From assembly GCA_905371275.1 (NCBI GenBank), contig CAJPLH010000126.1:1-5689 (forward strand): a DNA stretch of 5,689 nt, written 5' to 3'. This stretch comes from Prevotellaceae bacterium. GTDB lineage: Bacteria; Bacteroidota; Bacteroidia; Bacteroidales; Bacteroidaceae. Both the position numbers and the translations under genes were made by a program. This document shows positions 5,674 through 5,689 of the stretch, piece by piece. Position 1 is the stretch's first letter; every line of letters begins with the position of its first letter. The notes below the pieces were generated by a model, which had not been told where the DNA came from, ran no database searches, and saw only the letters and a program-made list of their open reading frames with translations.

Positions 5674-5689
5674 TTAGATTAAAATGATA

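Noticed and set aside
1..5689. CRISPR array, insertion sequence, phage genes or a defence system
   Set aside because: No regularly spaced direct repeats, transposase or integrase motifs or toxin-antitoxin pair could be seen; the genes are core housekeeping genes.

Overview
The window looks like a piece of a Bacteroidales chromosome, most likely Prevotella or a close relative. The grounds are the style of its proteins (a Bacteroidetes-type TamB C-terminus, a PyrK of the pyrK-pyrD type), start codons without strong Shine-Dalgarno sequences, and two copies of the Bacteroidetes -7 promoter motif TAnnTTTG. All assignments come from reading motifs by eye; no database search was run.

Layout, left to right. 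Positions 1-22 hold the first seven codons of pyrD on the minus strand, cut by the window edge. A 171-bp gap separates it from pyrK (194-976, minus), the electron-transfer subunit that partners PyrD in pyrimidine synthesis. From 977 to 1154 lies a divergent promoter region in which two copies of TATCTTTG face away from each other as a perfect 10-bp inverted repeat. A plus-strand pair follows: a small acidic DUF4375/DMP19-like protein (1155-1655) and, 3 bp later, smpB (1659-2138), which serves tmRNA ribosome rescue. Positions 2139-2440 contain no convincing gene but are rich in dyad symmetry: two hairpins with perfect 17-bp arms and a 14-bp palindrome. On the minus strand, prfC (release factor 3, 2441-4012) lies 8 bp downstream of the 3' part of a tamB-like gene (4021 to about 5673). 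The tamB reading frame meets a stop near the right edge, which suggests a frameshift there, real or from assembly.

How the genes relate. pyrK and pyrD form one unit of de novo pyrimidine synthesis. smpB and prfC both act in translation termination or rescue but sit in convergent transcription units, so their closeness need not mean shared control. tamB concerns the outer membrane and appears to be co-transcribed with prfC.

The genes are ordinary housekeeping genes. I see no convincing undescribed system. The points most worth a second look are the hairpin-rich convergent gap, the mirrored promoter pair, the possible tamB frameshift and the DMP19-like gene tightly coupled to smpB.
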